From NCBI GenBank assembly GCA_031402355.1, contig JANNSG010000183.1, forward strand, positions 1-9,085: a stretch of 9,085 nucleotides of DNA. Reading direction: 5' to 3'. Each line of letters begins with the position of its first letter. The stretch's first letter is position 1. The stretch comes from JACMNW01 sp031402355. Lineage in GTDB: Bacteria > Pseudomonadota > Alphaproteobacteria > Rhodobacterales > Rhodobacteraceae. Shown here in pieces: positions 1 to 6,404 of this stretch. Position numbers and translations under genes: made by a program. Below the pieces are notes generated by a model that ran no database searches, had not been told where the DNA came from, and was given only the letters and a program-made list of their open reading frames with translations.

Positions 1-1165
1 ACCCGTGCACGGATCGATGTATCGCTATCTTTGGTCAAACGGCCCAAAAGAGGGGCTGGAGTTTGCCGATTACACGTTTGAGGAACATTTCGGCAAACAG
101 ATCGGCAGCTACCCGCCCCGCGCGGTTTTGTTCGATTACATTGAGGGGCGGGTGAAGAAAGCCAATGTGCGGTCCTGGATCAGGTTTCGCACCCCGGTTC
201 GGATGGTGACGTTTGACGAAGGCACACAGAAATTCACCGTAACCGTGCACGATCTGAAAAAAGATCACACCTATTCTGAGGTTTTTGATGATGTTGTCGT
301 GGCATCGGGGCACTTTTCCACCCCGAACGTGCCGGAGTTTCCCGGATTTGCCACCTTCAACGGTCGCATCCTTCATGCCCATGATTTCCGCGATGCGCGC
401 GAATTTGCAGGCAAGGATATTCTGGTGGTGGGCACCAGCTATTCAGCCGAAGATATCGGGTCGCAATGCTGGAAATACGGCTGCAAATCGGTGACGGTTT
501 CGCACCGGACGGCGCCAATGGGCTTTAACTGGCCCGACAACTGGAAAGAGGTGCCGCTGCTGACCGGCGTGGAAGGCAATACCGCGACTTTCAAAGATGG
601 CACCACAGCCCACATTGATGCGATCATTCTGTGCACCGGATATCAGCATCACTTTCCATTCTTGCCCGACGGGTTGCGGCTGAGGACGAAAAACAGGCTG
701 GCGACGGCGGATCTGTACCGGGGTGTTGTTTGGGTGAAGAACCCGAAGCTGTTCTATCTGGGGATGCAAGATCAGTGGTACACCTTCAACATGTTTGACG
801 CGCAGGCGTGGTATGCGCGTGATGTGATCATGGGGAGGTTGGCGGTTCCCAAGGATGAGGCGGAGCGCGCTGCTGAAGTGGCCGCCCGTGTGGCAGCCGA
901 AGATGCGATTGATGATCCCTACGGCCCGATCAAGTTTCAGGGTGCCTATGTTCAGGAGCTGATCAATCTGACGGACTATCCAAGCTTTGATATTCCGGGG
1001 TCAGACGCGGCCTTCATCGCCTGGAAAAAACACAAGGTGAAAGGCATCATGACATTCCGGGACAATGCCTACAAATCGGTGATGACGGGCACGATGGCGC
1101 CGCTGCATCACACGCCGTGGAAGGACGCTTTGGAAGACAGCATGGAAAGTTATTTGCGGAAATAG
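1..1165 (+). CDS. tmm: Trimethylamine monooxygenase (flavin-containing monooxygenase), 5'-truncated by window edge
   Basis: This is the C-terminal part of a bacterial flavin-containing monooxygenase that uses NADPH and O2 to oxidise trimethylamine to trimethylamine N-oxide in the cytoplasm; the family can also oxidise dimethylsulfide. The first complete codon is at 2-4; the GTG at 5 is internal. About 60 N-terminal residues, including the FAD-binding GxGxxG, lie outside the window. Counting from the GTG codon, the FMO signature FxGxxxHxxxF is at residues 118-128 (FNGRILHAHDF), the NADPH-binding GTSYSA at 143-148, and the LCTGY motif at 209-213. The segment YLWSNGPKE (residues 8-16) and the stretch QDQWYTFNMFDAQAW are characteristic of the trimethylamine branch of the family. 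The C-terminus matches the family's usual end, so the 3' end is intact (stop TAG 1163-1165). It converges on the BLUF gene and the mgs/gmaS operon, which would use methylamine derived from its product. Family assignment is very secure; substrate preference is inferred from family and context. Confidence 0.95.
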   Translation, partial: PVHGSMYRYLWSNGPKEGLEFADYTFEEHFGKQIGSYPPRAVLFDYIEGRVKKANVRSWIRFRTPVRMVTFDEGTQKFTVTVHDLKKDHTYSEVFDDVVVASGHFSTPNVPEFPGFATFNGRILHAHDFRDAREFAGKDILVVGTSYSAEDIGSQCWKYGCKSVTVSHRTAPMGFNWPDNWKEVPLLTGVEGNTATFKDGTTAHIDAIILCTGYQHHFPFLPDGLRLRTKNRLATADLYRGVVWVKNPKLFYLGMQDQWYTFNMFDAQAWYARDVIMGRLAVPKDEAERAAEVAARVAAEDAIDDPYGPIKFQGAYVQELINLTDYPSFDIPGSDAAFIAWKKHKVKGIMTFRDNAYKSVMTGTMAPLHHTPWKDALEDSMESYLRK

Positions 1166-1180
1166 CCGGCAAAACCGGGG

Positions 1181-1216
1181 CTCGCGTAACACGCGGTATC
1201 ACGCGTGTTACGCGAG
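1181..1216. terminator. Perfect 15-bp stem-loop between convergent tmm and BLUF genes
   Basis: CTCGCGTAACACGCG (1181-1195) and CGCGTGTTACGCGAG (1202-1216) are exact reverse complements around a 6-nt loop. The stem starts 16 bp after the tmm stop and ends 66 bp beyond the BLUF stop, so it could terminate both converging transcripts. No T-tract follows on either strand, so classical intrinsic termination is not certain. Each arm is itself an imperfect palindrome (CGCGT-AAC-ACGCG). The rest of 1217-1282 shows nothing recognisable. Confidence 0.6.
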
Positions 1217-1282
1217 GTAATGCGTTGATATTATTGTGATATGCTTTATCCGTTCACGCTTTCTTAACCCTGGCCTGAAGGA

Positions 1283-1687
1283 TCAGCCGGGCAAGGCCGC
1301 GAGACGTTGGAAAAAGCCCAGAACTTCGACGTCGGTGGTTCTGTCCAGCACGCCATTGTCAATCTCGGACCGCGACCAGATCCAGGATTGCGCCGGATCG
1401 TCGCGCATCGCCCATCGACCAAACAGCCGGTCAGACGCGGTGATGCCCTGGCGGGAAATCTGCCGCACCTCCAGATGACGATCATCCTTTGCAATGCGCT
1501 GAAAAGTGGCCTCAATCTTGTCTGTCTCGCCCTCCAGCAGCTGCAAGAACAGATCATCGCGGCAGATCAAAGCACCTGTAATGCCATCGCGTGTATTGCA
1601 ACGGCGTGCATCCAGCAAAATGCCCGCAAGCGTTGGCCCGTCAAAGCCGAACGGCCGGGACGCATAGACCAACTGTAAAAGCGCCAT
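1283..1687 (-). CDS. Short BLUF-domain blue-light sensor protein
   Basis: This 134-aa protein consists of a single BLUF domain (about residues 3-95) plus a short C-terminal helical cap, the size of stand-alone BLUF proteins such as BlrB of Rhodobacter. BLUF domains bind FAD non-covalently and switch hydrogen bonding around the flavin on blue light. The key residues are visible: Tyr8 (LVYAS), Asn31 (RRCNTRDGITG) and Gln49 (FLQLLEG), with Trp92/Met94 in the RWAM segment at the usual variable Trp/Met position. There is no fused output domain, so it should act through a partner protein. The start ATG (1685-1687) has AGGA 8 nt upstream. It sits 98 bp downstream of gmaS on the same strand and converges on tmm, so it could be a distal gene of the mgs operon or have its own promoter; a TATAGT hexamer on the minus strand (1746-1751) is a weak -10 candidate. 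Domain call is secure; the output is unknown. Confidence 0.93.
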   Translation of the reverse strand: MALLQLVYASRPFGFDGPTLAGILLDARRCNTRDGITGALICRDDLFLQLLEGETDKIEATFQRIAKDDRHLEVRQISRQGITASDRLFGRWAMRDDPAQSWIWSRSEIDNGVLDRTTDVEVLGFFQRLAALPG

Positions 1688-1785
1688 CTCTATGATCCTG
1701 CAATAACCAATCGCTGTTTGACGCTAACCCGAAACCACGCCTGAGACTATAGGCTTGAAGCGGGCGTCGCCAGACCGGGGCCTGA

Positions 1786-3093
1786 TCAGATATCGAGCGT
1801 GTTGTCGCGTTCCCAAGCCGAGAAATGGGCGGTGTAATCGTTCCATTCCTGATGTTTCAGCTTCAGGTAGGCGGCAGAGAATTCCGCGCCCATCATCGCC
1901 TTTAGCGTGGTGTCGCGGTCGTAATCGCGCAGCGCATCCAGCAGGTTCAGCGGCAGTTTCGGCGCACCTTTGACGGTGTGGCCTTGGGTATACATATCAA
2001 TATCATACCGCTTGCCAGGGTCTGCCTTGGTGCGCACGCCGTCTAGGCCAGCGGCGATGATGACGGCCTGCATCAGGTAGGGGTTTGCAGCGCCATCGGG
2101 CAGGCGCAATTCAAACCGGCCGGGGCCGGGGACGCGCACCATGTGGGTGCGGTTGTTGCCTGTCCAAGTGACCGTATTGGGGGCCCAAGTGGCCCCGGAA
2201 ATGGTGCGCGGAGCGTTGATGCGTTTGTAGCTGTTGACCGTAGGGTTGGTGATGGCGGCAAGCGCGCTTGCGTGTTTCATGATGCCGCCCAAGAAGTTGC
2301 GGCCACGGTCGGACAGGCCAAGTTCCTTGCTGTCATCGGAAAAGGCGTTTTTCTTTCCGTCCAGATCCCAGACCGAGATATGGGCGTGGCAACCGGAACC
2401 CGTCAGGCCCTTAAACGGTTTTGGCATGAAGGTGGCGCGAAGCCCGTGCTTTTCGGCGACGGATCGCATCATGAATTTGAAGAACGAATGTTTATCGGCG
2501 GTTTGCAGGGCGTCGTCGTATTTCCAGTTCATCTCAAACTGGCCAATCGCGTCTTCGTGGTCGTTTTGGTACGCCTCCCAGCCGAGTTGTAGCATGTAAT
2601 CGCAGACCTCGGCGATGACGTCGTAGCGGCGCATCACAGCTTGTTGGTCGTAGCAGGGTTTGACGGCGTTATCGTAGGGATCGGAAACGGCGGTGCCTTC
2701 GGGATTGAGCAGGAAAAATTCCGGCTCCACCCCGGTTTTGACGCGCAGGCCTTCTTTTGCGGCCTCATCCACCAGTTGGCGCAGCACGTTGCGGGGGGCT
2801 TGGTTGACGGGCTTGCCTTCCATCACGCAGTTGGAGGCGAGCCAGGCCACCTCGGGCTTCCACGGCAATTGGATGACGGAAGACGCATCGGGCACGGCCA
2901 TCATATCGGGGTGGGCGGCGGTCAGATCCAGCCAAGTGGCGAAGCCTGCGAAACCAGCGCCATCCACCGCCATATCGTTGATTGCTTGCGCTGGCACCAG
3001 TTTTGCGCGCTGGCCGCCGAACAGATCGGTGTAGGACACCATGAAATATTTGATGCCTTTAGAGGCGGCAAACTTGGCAAGATCCTTAACCAT
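1786..3093 (-). CDS. gmaS: Gamma-glutamylmethylamide synthetase (glutamine synthetase family, type III-like)
   Basis: The protein ligates methylamine to L-glutamate with ATP to give gamma-glutamylmethylamide, the entry step for methylamine into the N-methylglutamate pathway. At 435 aa it has the glutamine synthetase fold: an N-terminal beta-grasp region (about 1-100) and a catalytic domain with metal/substrate residues Glu123 and Glu125 (GVEPEFF), Glu180 and Glu187 (GQFEMNW), the His236-x-His238 motif (GSGCHAHIS), NPTVNSYKR (283-291), and RFELRLPDGAANPYL (326-340). These cannot by themselves separate methylamine from ammonia ligases; annotation pipelines would often call it 'type III glutamate-ammonia ligase' (GlnT). 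The assignment to GmaS rests on its place directly after mgsABC and near tmm. Start ATG 3091-3093 has a GGGAG-type ribosome binding site about 11 nt upstream. The 65-bp gap after mgsC is the largest in the operon and contains A-rich near-repeats on the sense strand. Alternative: a rhizobial-type glnT linked to glxBCD. Confidence 0.9.
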   Translation of the reverse strand: MVKDLAKFAASKGIKYFMVSYTDLFGGQRAKLVPAQAINDMAVDGAGFAGFATWLDLTAAHPDMMAVPDASSVIQLPWKPEVAWLASNCVMEGKPVNQAPRNVLRQLVDEAAKEGLRVKTGVEPEFFLLNPEGTAVSDPYDNAVKPCYDQQAVMRRYDVIAEVCDYMLQLGWEAYQNDHEDAIGQFEMNWKYDDALQTADKHSFFKFMMRSVAEKHGLRATFMPKPFKGLTGSGCHAHISVWDLDGKKNAFSDDSKELGLSDRGRNFLGGIMKHASALAAITNPTVNSYKRINAPRTISGATWAPNTVTWTGNNRTHMVRVPGPGRFELRLPDGAANPYLMQAVIIAAGLDGVRTKADPGKRYDIDMYTQGHTVKGAPKLPLNLLDALRDYDRDTTLKAMMGAEFSAAYLKLKHQEWNDYTAHFSAWERDNTLDI

Positions 3094-3158
3094 TTTAGGC
3101 AGTCTCCCTATCGTGTTTTTGTCTTGTTTTTATGTCTTGGCCGCCCCCGTTTTAAGGG

Positions 3159-4484
3159 TCAGTAGCGGGTTTTTCCGGGTATCCAATCTGTGCCAGCGAT
3201 GGGCACGCCTGCCATGGCGGCGGCCTCAACCGTCAGGGCGCAGAGGTCTTCGGGTTCCAGATTGTGCAGGTGGTTTTTGCCGCAGGCGCGGGCGATAGTT
3301 TGCGCCTCCAGCGTCAGCACTTTGAGGTAGTTCTTCAGGCGGCGGCCACCGAGGATAGGGTCAAACCGCCCGTAAAGTTCTGGGTCTTGGGTGGTGATAC
3401 CCGCGGGGTCTTTGCCTTCGTGCCAGTCATCATAAGCGCCTGCCGTGGTGCCGAGTTTGTTGTATTCAGCCTCCAGTGCCGGGTCATTGTCACCCAAAGC
3501 AATCAGCGCTGCGGTGCCAATTGCGACGGCATCTGCGCCTAAGGCCAAGGCCTTTGCCACATCAGCCCCGGTGCGGATGCCGCCGGATACGATCAACTGC
3601 ACTTCGCGGTGCAGGCCAAGGTCTTGCAGGGCGCGGACGGCTTGCGGGATGCAGGCGAGGATGGGCATTCCGACGTTTTCGATGAACACATCTTGCGTGG
3701 CGGCGGTGCCGCCTTGCATGCCGTCCAGCACCACCACATCAGCGCCAGCCTTCACCGCAAGGGCCGTATCATAATAGGGCCGCGCGCCGCCGATTTTGAC
3801 GTAGATCGGCTTTTCCCAATCGGTGATTTCACGGATTTCCATGATCTTGATTTCAAGATCATCCGGGCCTGTCCAATCGGGGTGACGGCAAGCGGAGCGT
3901 TGGTCTATGCCCTTGGGAAGATTGCGCATTTGGGCAACGCGGTCGCTGATCTTTTGCCCCAAAAGCATGCCGCCGCCACCGGGTTTGGCACCTTGGCCGA
4001 CGACGATTTCGATGGCATCGGCGCGGCGCAGATCGTCGGGGTTCATGCCGTAACGGGAGGGAAGATATTGATAAACAAGGGTTTTGGAATGGCCGCGTTC
4101 TTCTTCGGTCATCCCACCATCACCTGTGGTGGTGGAGGTTCCGGCGAGCGATGCACCCCGGCCGAGGGCTTCTTTTGCCGGACCGGAGAGGGCGCCGAAG
4201 GACATGCCTGCGATGGTGACGGGAATTTCAAGGTGGATGGGTTTTTTGGCGTGTCTTGTGCCAAGCCATACGTCAGTGGCGCATTTTTCGCGGTAGCCTT
4301 CCAGAGGGTAGCGGGAGATGGACGCGCCGAGGAACAAGAGGTCGTCGAAATGCGGCAGTTTGCGTTTTGATCCGCCGCCGCGAATGTCGTAAATGCCGGT
4401 GGCGGCGGCGCGGCGGATTTCGGCGTTTACATCATTGCTGAAGGTCCAGCTTTGTTTGGGCGGGGTGTGGGGAAAATCGCTCAT
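3159..4484 (-). CDS. mgsC: N-methylglutamate synthase subunit C (glutamate synthase-like FMN domain protein)
   Basis: This 441-aa protein is the FMN-binding synthase subunit of N-methylglutamate synthase, homologous to the central TIM-barrel domain of GltB. Visible family motifs are GMSFGALS (93-100), TGDGG (120-124), GQGAKPGGGG (163-172), the phosphate/substrate-loop segment DGMQGGTAA (254-262), and the FMN phosphate-binding region SGGIRTGAD followed by LGADAVAIGTAAL (300-327). The C-terminal NLEPEDLCALT-EAAAMAGVPIAGT segment is typical of stand-alone GltB2-type proteins. The cysteine-rich 3Fe-4S motif of full-length GltB is absent: the five cysteines (68, 199, 278, 401, 415) are scattered. 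It begins 10 bp after the mgsB stop, with AAGG upstream, in an mgsA-mgsB-mgsC-gmaS operon. The rhizobial homologue is called GlxD. A perfect 10-bp inverted repeat lies in the coding sequence at 3841-3862. The family call is secure; the specific reaction is from context. Confidence 0.9.
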   Translation of the reverse strand: MSDFPHTPPKQSWTFSNDVNAEIRRAAATGIYDIRGGGSKRKLPHFDDLLFLGASISRYPLEGYREKCATDVWLGTRHAKKPIHLEIPVTIAGMSFGALSGPAKEALGRGASLAGTSTTTGDGGMTEEERGHSKTLVYQYLPSRYGMNPDDLRRADAIEIVVGQGAKPGGGGMLLGQKISDRVAQMRNLPKGIDQRSACRHPDWTGPDDLEIKIMEIREITDWEKPIYVKIGGARPYYDTALAVKAGADVVVLDGMQGGTAATQDVFIENVGMPILACIPQAVRALQDLGLHREVQLIVSGGIRTGADVAKALALGADAVAIGTAALIALGDNDPALEAEYNKLGTTAGAYDDWHEGKDPAGITTQDPELYGRFDPILGGRRLKNYLKVLTLEAQTIARACGKNHLHNLEPEDLCALTVEAAAMAGVPIAGTDWIPGKTRY

Positions 4485-4494
4485 TGCTGGTGCC

Positions 4495-5184
4495 TTAGTA
4501 AGAGGACGCGTTGTCGATGTTGAAAGTATAAAGTTTGCGGGCAGAGCCGTAGCGTTTGAACTCCTCCGGTTTGGCCAGATGGTCGGCTTCGCCGCGTTTT
4601 AGCAGGTCGGCCAGCAGCGCCAGATGTTCAGGGCGCATCTCTTTTTCAATGCAGTCGGTGCCGAGGGATTTGACGGTGCCGCGCACGAACATGCCTGCCT
4701 CATAGAGGCTGTCGCCCAACGCATCGCCTGCATCCCCAAGCACCACAAGGTTGCCCGATTGTGCCATGAAGGCGGACATGTGGCCGATGTTGCCGTGCAC
4801 GACGATGTTAATGCCCTTCATCGAAATGCCGCAACGCGACGATGCGTTGCCTTTGATCACCAACAACCCGCCGGTGCCCGTGGCCCCTGCGTATTGCGAT
4901 GCGTCGCCGTCGATGATGACGGTGCCGGACATCATGTTTTCAGCCACGCCGGGGCCAGCGGAGCCTTTGACGCGGATGGTGGCGTGTTTGTTCATGCCGC
5001 CGCAGTAATACCCCGTCGATCCGCGCACGGTTATGTCAAGGGGGGCGTCTACACCGACCGCGATGGCGTGACTGCCCTTGGGGTTGATGATTTCCCATGC
5101 GGTTTCGTTGGTGGTGCCGCGCAGGGCATGCAGGGTGGAATTGAGGGCGCGCAGGCCTTGAGCCTCTAGGTCAAAGGTCTGCAT
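4495..5184 (-). CDS. mgsB: N-methylglutamate synthase subunit B (GXGXG beta-helix domain)
   Basis: This 229-aa protein corresponds to the C-terminal GXGXG domain of glutamate synthase, here made as a separate chain. The glycine-spaced repeats of the right-handed beta-helix run from about residue 49 to 170 (for example VRGSTGYYCGG, VKGSAGPG, IDGDASQYAG, IKGNASSRCG, VHGNIGHMSA, VLGDAGDALG). The final ~60 residues, which lack the repeat, are probably helical and charged. In glutamate synthase this domain is structural and supports the path between the amidotransferase and synthase sites, so a scaffold role in the MgsABC complex is inferred. The start codon comes one base after the mgsA stop (TAA-G-ATG), which suggests translational coupling and fixed stoichiometry, and the mgsC start follows 10 bp after its own stop. 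The rhizobial homologue is GlxC. Family call is secure. Confidence 0.9.
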   Translation of the reverse strand: MQTFDLEAQGLRALNSTLHALRGTTNETAWEIINPKGSHAIAVGVDAPLDITVRGSTGYYCGGMNKHATIRVKGSAGPGVAENMMSGTVIIDGDASQYAGATGTGGLLVIKGNASSRCGISMKGINIVVHGNIGHMSAFMAQSGNLVVLGDAGDALGDSLYEAGMFVRGTVKSLGTDCIEKEMRPEHLALLADLLKRGEADHLAKPEEFKRYGSARKLYTFNIDNASSY

Positions 5185-5185
5185 C

Positions 5186-6082
5186 TTAGCGTTCCCAGAA
5201 GTAAACGGTGGCGGGTTCTGGCTCCCAGACGCGGGCGGTGTCGATGCCCGGCAGGTTCACGAGGGCGCGGTATTCTGACCCGAAAGCGACGTATTGATCG
5301 GTTTCGGCCATCACGGCGGGTTTGCAGGCGATGGGATCGCGCACCACGCCAAAGCCGTTTTTGGTGCCGACGACGAAGGTGAAAAAACCGTCAAGGTCGG
5401 TCAGGGTTGATTCCATCGCCTCGCCGAGGTCGGAGCCGGTATCCAGTTTGTGGCTGATGAAGGCGGCGGCGACTTCGGTATCGTTTTCCGTCTCGAACGT
5501 CATGCCGGCGCGTTTGAGGGTGCGGCGGACCGAGTTGTGGTTGGACAGCGAGCCGTTGTGAACCAAGCACTGGTCGGAGCCGGTGGAAAACGGATGTGCG
5601 CCCATAGTGGTGACGGCGGATTCGGTGGCCATGCGGGTGTGGCCGATGCCGTGGGTGCCCGACATATGGGCAATGTCAAAGCGGGCGGCCACGTCTTTTG
5701 GCAGGCCGACCTCTTTGTAAATTTCGATCTCTTCACCGCTGCTCATCACCTTCACATTGGGGCGAAGGTCGCGCATCGCGGCGCGGGCTTCGTCGATTTG
5801 GGCGGTGGGCACATCCAGCACCATATGGGTGTCTTTCAGCGCGCCAGATACCTTTGCGCCCAATGCTTTGCCCAAATCGGCGGCAAGGGTTTTGAAATCA
5901 TCTGCCGGGTTAGCCGATTGCACCGTCAGCTTGGCGTGGCCTTTCGACGGCCTGCCATATATGGCGATGCCCGCCGAATCCGGACCGCGATCTGACATGG
6001 TGATCAACATATCGGTCAGCATGGCCCCAAGTTGGGGTTCCAGCTTTGGGTCTTTCAAGAACAGTCCGACGATACCGCACAT
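5186..6082 (-). CDS. mgsA: N-methylglutamate synthase subunit A (class II glutamine amidotransferase)
   Basis: This 298-aa protein is a class II (Ntn-type) glutamine amidotransferase domain, presumed to hydrolyse the amide of gamma-glutamylmethylamide and pass the amine to MgsC. Counting from the chosen ATG, the N-terminal nucleophile is Cys2 (MCGIVGLF), followed by DRGPDSAG (31-38), GHTRMAT (147-153, with Arg150), NGSLSN (176-181, glutamine/oxyanion-hole asparagine and glycine) and ENDTEV (199-204, Asp201). A longer reading from 6118 would add 12 residues before the catalytic cysteine and lacks support, whereas the start at 6080-6082 has GGAG (6090-6093 on the plus strand) 7 nt upstream. Residues ~55-135 form an insert between the two active-site halves that PurF lacks; similar inserts occur in stand-alone GltB1/GlxB-type proteins. 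First gene of the operon, divergent from amt. Homologue of rhizobial GlxB. Confidence 0.9.
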   Translation of the reverse strand: MCGIVGLFLKDPKLEPQLGAMLTDMLITMSDRGPDSAGIAIYGRPSKGHAKLTVQSANPADDFKTLAADLGKALGAKVSGALKDTHMVLDVPTAQIDEARAAMRDLRPNVKVMSSGEEIEIYKEVGLPKDVAARFDIAHMSGTHGIGHTRMATESAVTTMGAHPFSTGSDQCLVHNGSLSNHNSVRRTLKRAGMTFETENDTEVAAAFISHKLDTGSDLGEAMESTLTDLDGFFTFVVGTKNGFGVVRDPIACKPAVMAETDQYVAFGSEYRALVNLPGIDTARVWEPEPATVYFWER

Positions 6083-6088
6083 GGGCCG

Positions 6089-6094
6089 ACTCCG
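6089..6094 (-). promoter_or_regulatory. Ribosome binding site deciding the mgsA start
   Basis: On the minus strand this reads CGGAGT, whose GGAG core is 7 nt before the ATG at 6082-6080. It supports the start that places the catalytic cysteine at position 2 rather than the upstream in-frame ATG at 6118. Confidence 0.75.
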
Positions 6095-6151
6095 TTTTGG
6101 TTTTGGGCAGGCTAGCATCGAAGCATAGGCCCTTCAACTGAGAAGAAACTT

Positions 6152-6180
6152 TTTTTACTGGCGGGGTGATATTCCGACAA
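6152..6180 (-). promoter_or_regulatory. Candidate sigma-70-type promoter for the mgsABC-gmaS operon
   Basis: On the minus strand TTGTCG (6180-6175) and TAAAAA (6157-6152) match the -35 and -10 consensus at 4 of 6 positions each, with the ideal 17-bp spacing. Transcription would start near 6145 and leave a leader of roughly 60 nt before the mgsA ATG. Prediction by eye only. Confidence 0.4.
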
Positions 6181-6184
6181 TTTG

Positions 6185-6202
6185 TTTTCATAGCGATGAA
6201 AA
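6185..6202. promoter_or_regulatory. Perfect 7-4-7 palindrome, candidate operator upstream of mgsA
   Basis: TTTTCAT (6185-6191) and ATGAAAA (6196-6202) are exact reverse complements separated by AGCG. The site ends 4 bp upstream of the candidate -35 of the mgsA promoter, a position typical of activator binding. The regulator is not identifiable from the window. Confidence 0.4.
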
Positions 6203-6297
6203 ACCGGTCCAACCGCCCCAGTTTGGATTGTTTTCTTGACAGAATGTCGCAGGCGAAGTTTCACTGTAGCAAAAAAGTTTGCCGAGCAAGAAATTGA

Positions 6298-6338
6298 AGG
6301 CCGGAAATTATTGCCATCCGGCCTGCTATCCGGACTGC
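6298..6338. repeat. Inverted repeat and tandem 11-bp direct repeats upstream of amt
   Basis: AGGCCGGA (6298-6305) and TCCGGCCT (6317-6324) form a perfect 8-bp inverted repeat with an 11-nt spacer. The right arm is also part of a direct repeat: ATCCGGCCTGC (6316-6326) and ATCCGGACTGC (6328-6338), 10 of 11 identical with a 12-bp period. A further CCGGA lies at 6366-6370. They may be regulator sites or part of a folded leader. Confidence 0.4.
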
Positions 6339-6382
6339 CAATGCACCAAACTTTGCCACGGCGGACCGGACCTAAACAAAAA

Positions 6383-6404
6383 GGGGAAGTCTTTGACTGA
6401 CCCC
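6383..6404 (+). promoter_or_regulatory. Hairpin just upstream of the amt ribosome binding site
   Basis: GGGG (6383-6386) can pair with CCCC (6401-6404), and AGTC (6388-6391) with GACT (6395-6398), around a TTT loop. The CCCC arm is 9 nt before the GGGAGGG ribosome binding site (6414-6420) and could alternatively pair with it, so a translational switch is conceivable. Structure drawn by eye. Confidence 0.35.

Noticed and set aside
5..1165. GTG at position 5 as the true start of the monooxygenase
   Set aside because: The reading frame is open to the window edge, and the family has a further ~60 residues including the FAD-binding motif before this point, so the gene is simply truncated by the window.
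1786..3093. Ordinary glutamine synthetase (GlnA) for ammonia assimilation
   Set aside because: Length and sequence resemble the type III/GmaS group, and it is the last gene of an mgsABC operon near tmm; the ammonia-ligase alternative (GlnT) is kept only as a secondary possibility.
3609..4370. A 253-codon plus-strand open frame opposite mgsC
   Set aside because: It lies wholly inside the clearly conserved mgsC gene on the other strand, has no ribosome binding site or recognisable domain, and fits the long antisense frames expected in GC-biased coding DNA. The same applies to plus-strand frames at 4624-5169 and 5450-5995.
6236..6241. TTGACA as -35 box for amt
   Set aside because: No -10-like hexamer is found at 16-18 bp; the best T/A-containing hexamer is more than 20 bp away.
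6342..6358. Possible sigma-54 promoter or NtrC site upstream of amt (TGCACC...TTGCCA)
   Set aside because: The GG-N10-GC geometry is not met (TG instead of GG and 11-nt spacing), and the NtrC-like sequence has only one good half (TGCACC) with 2 of 6 matches in the other.
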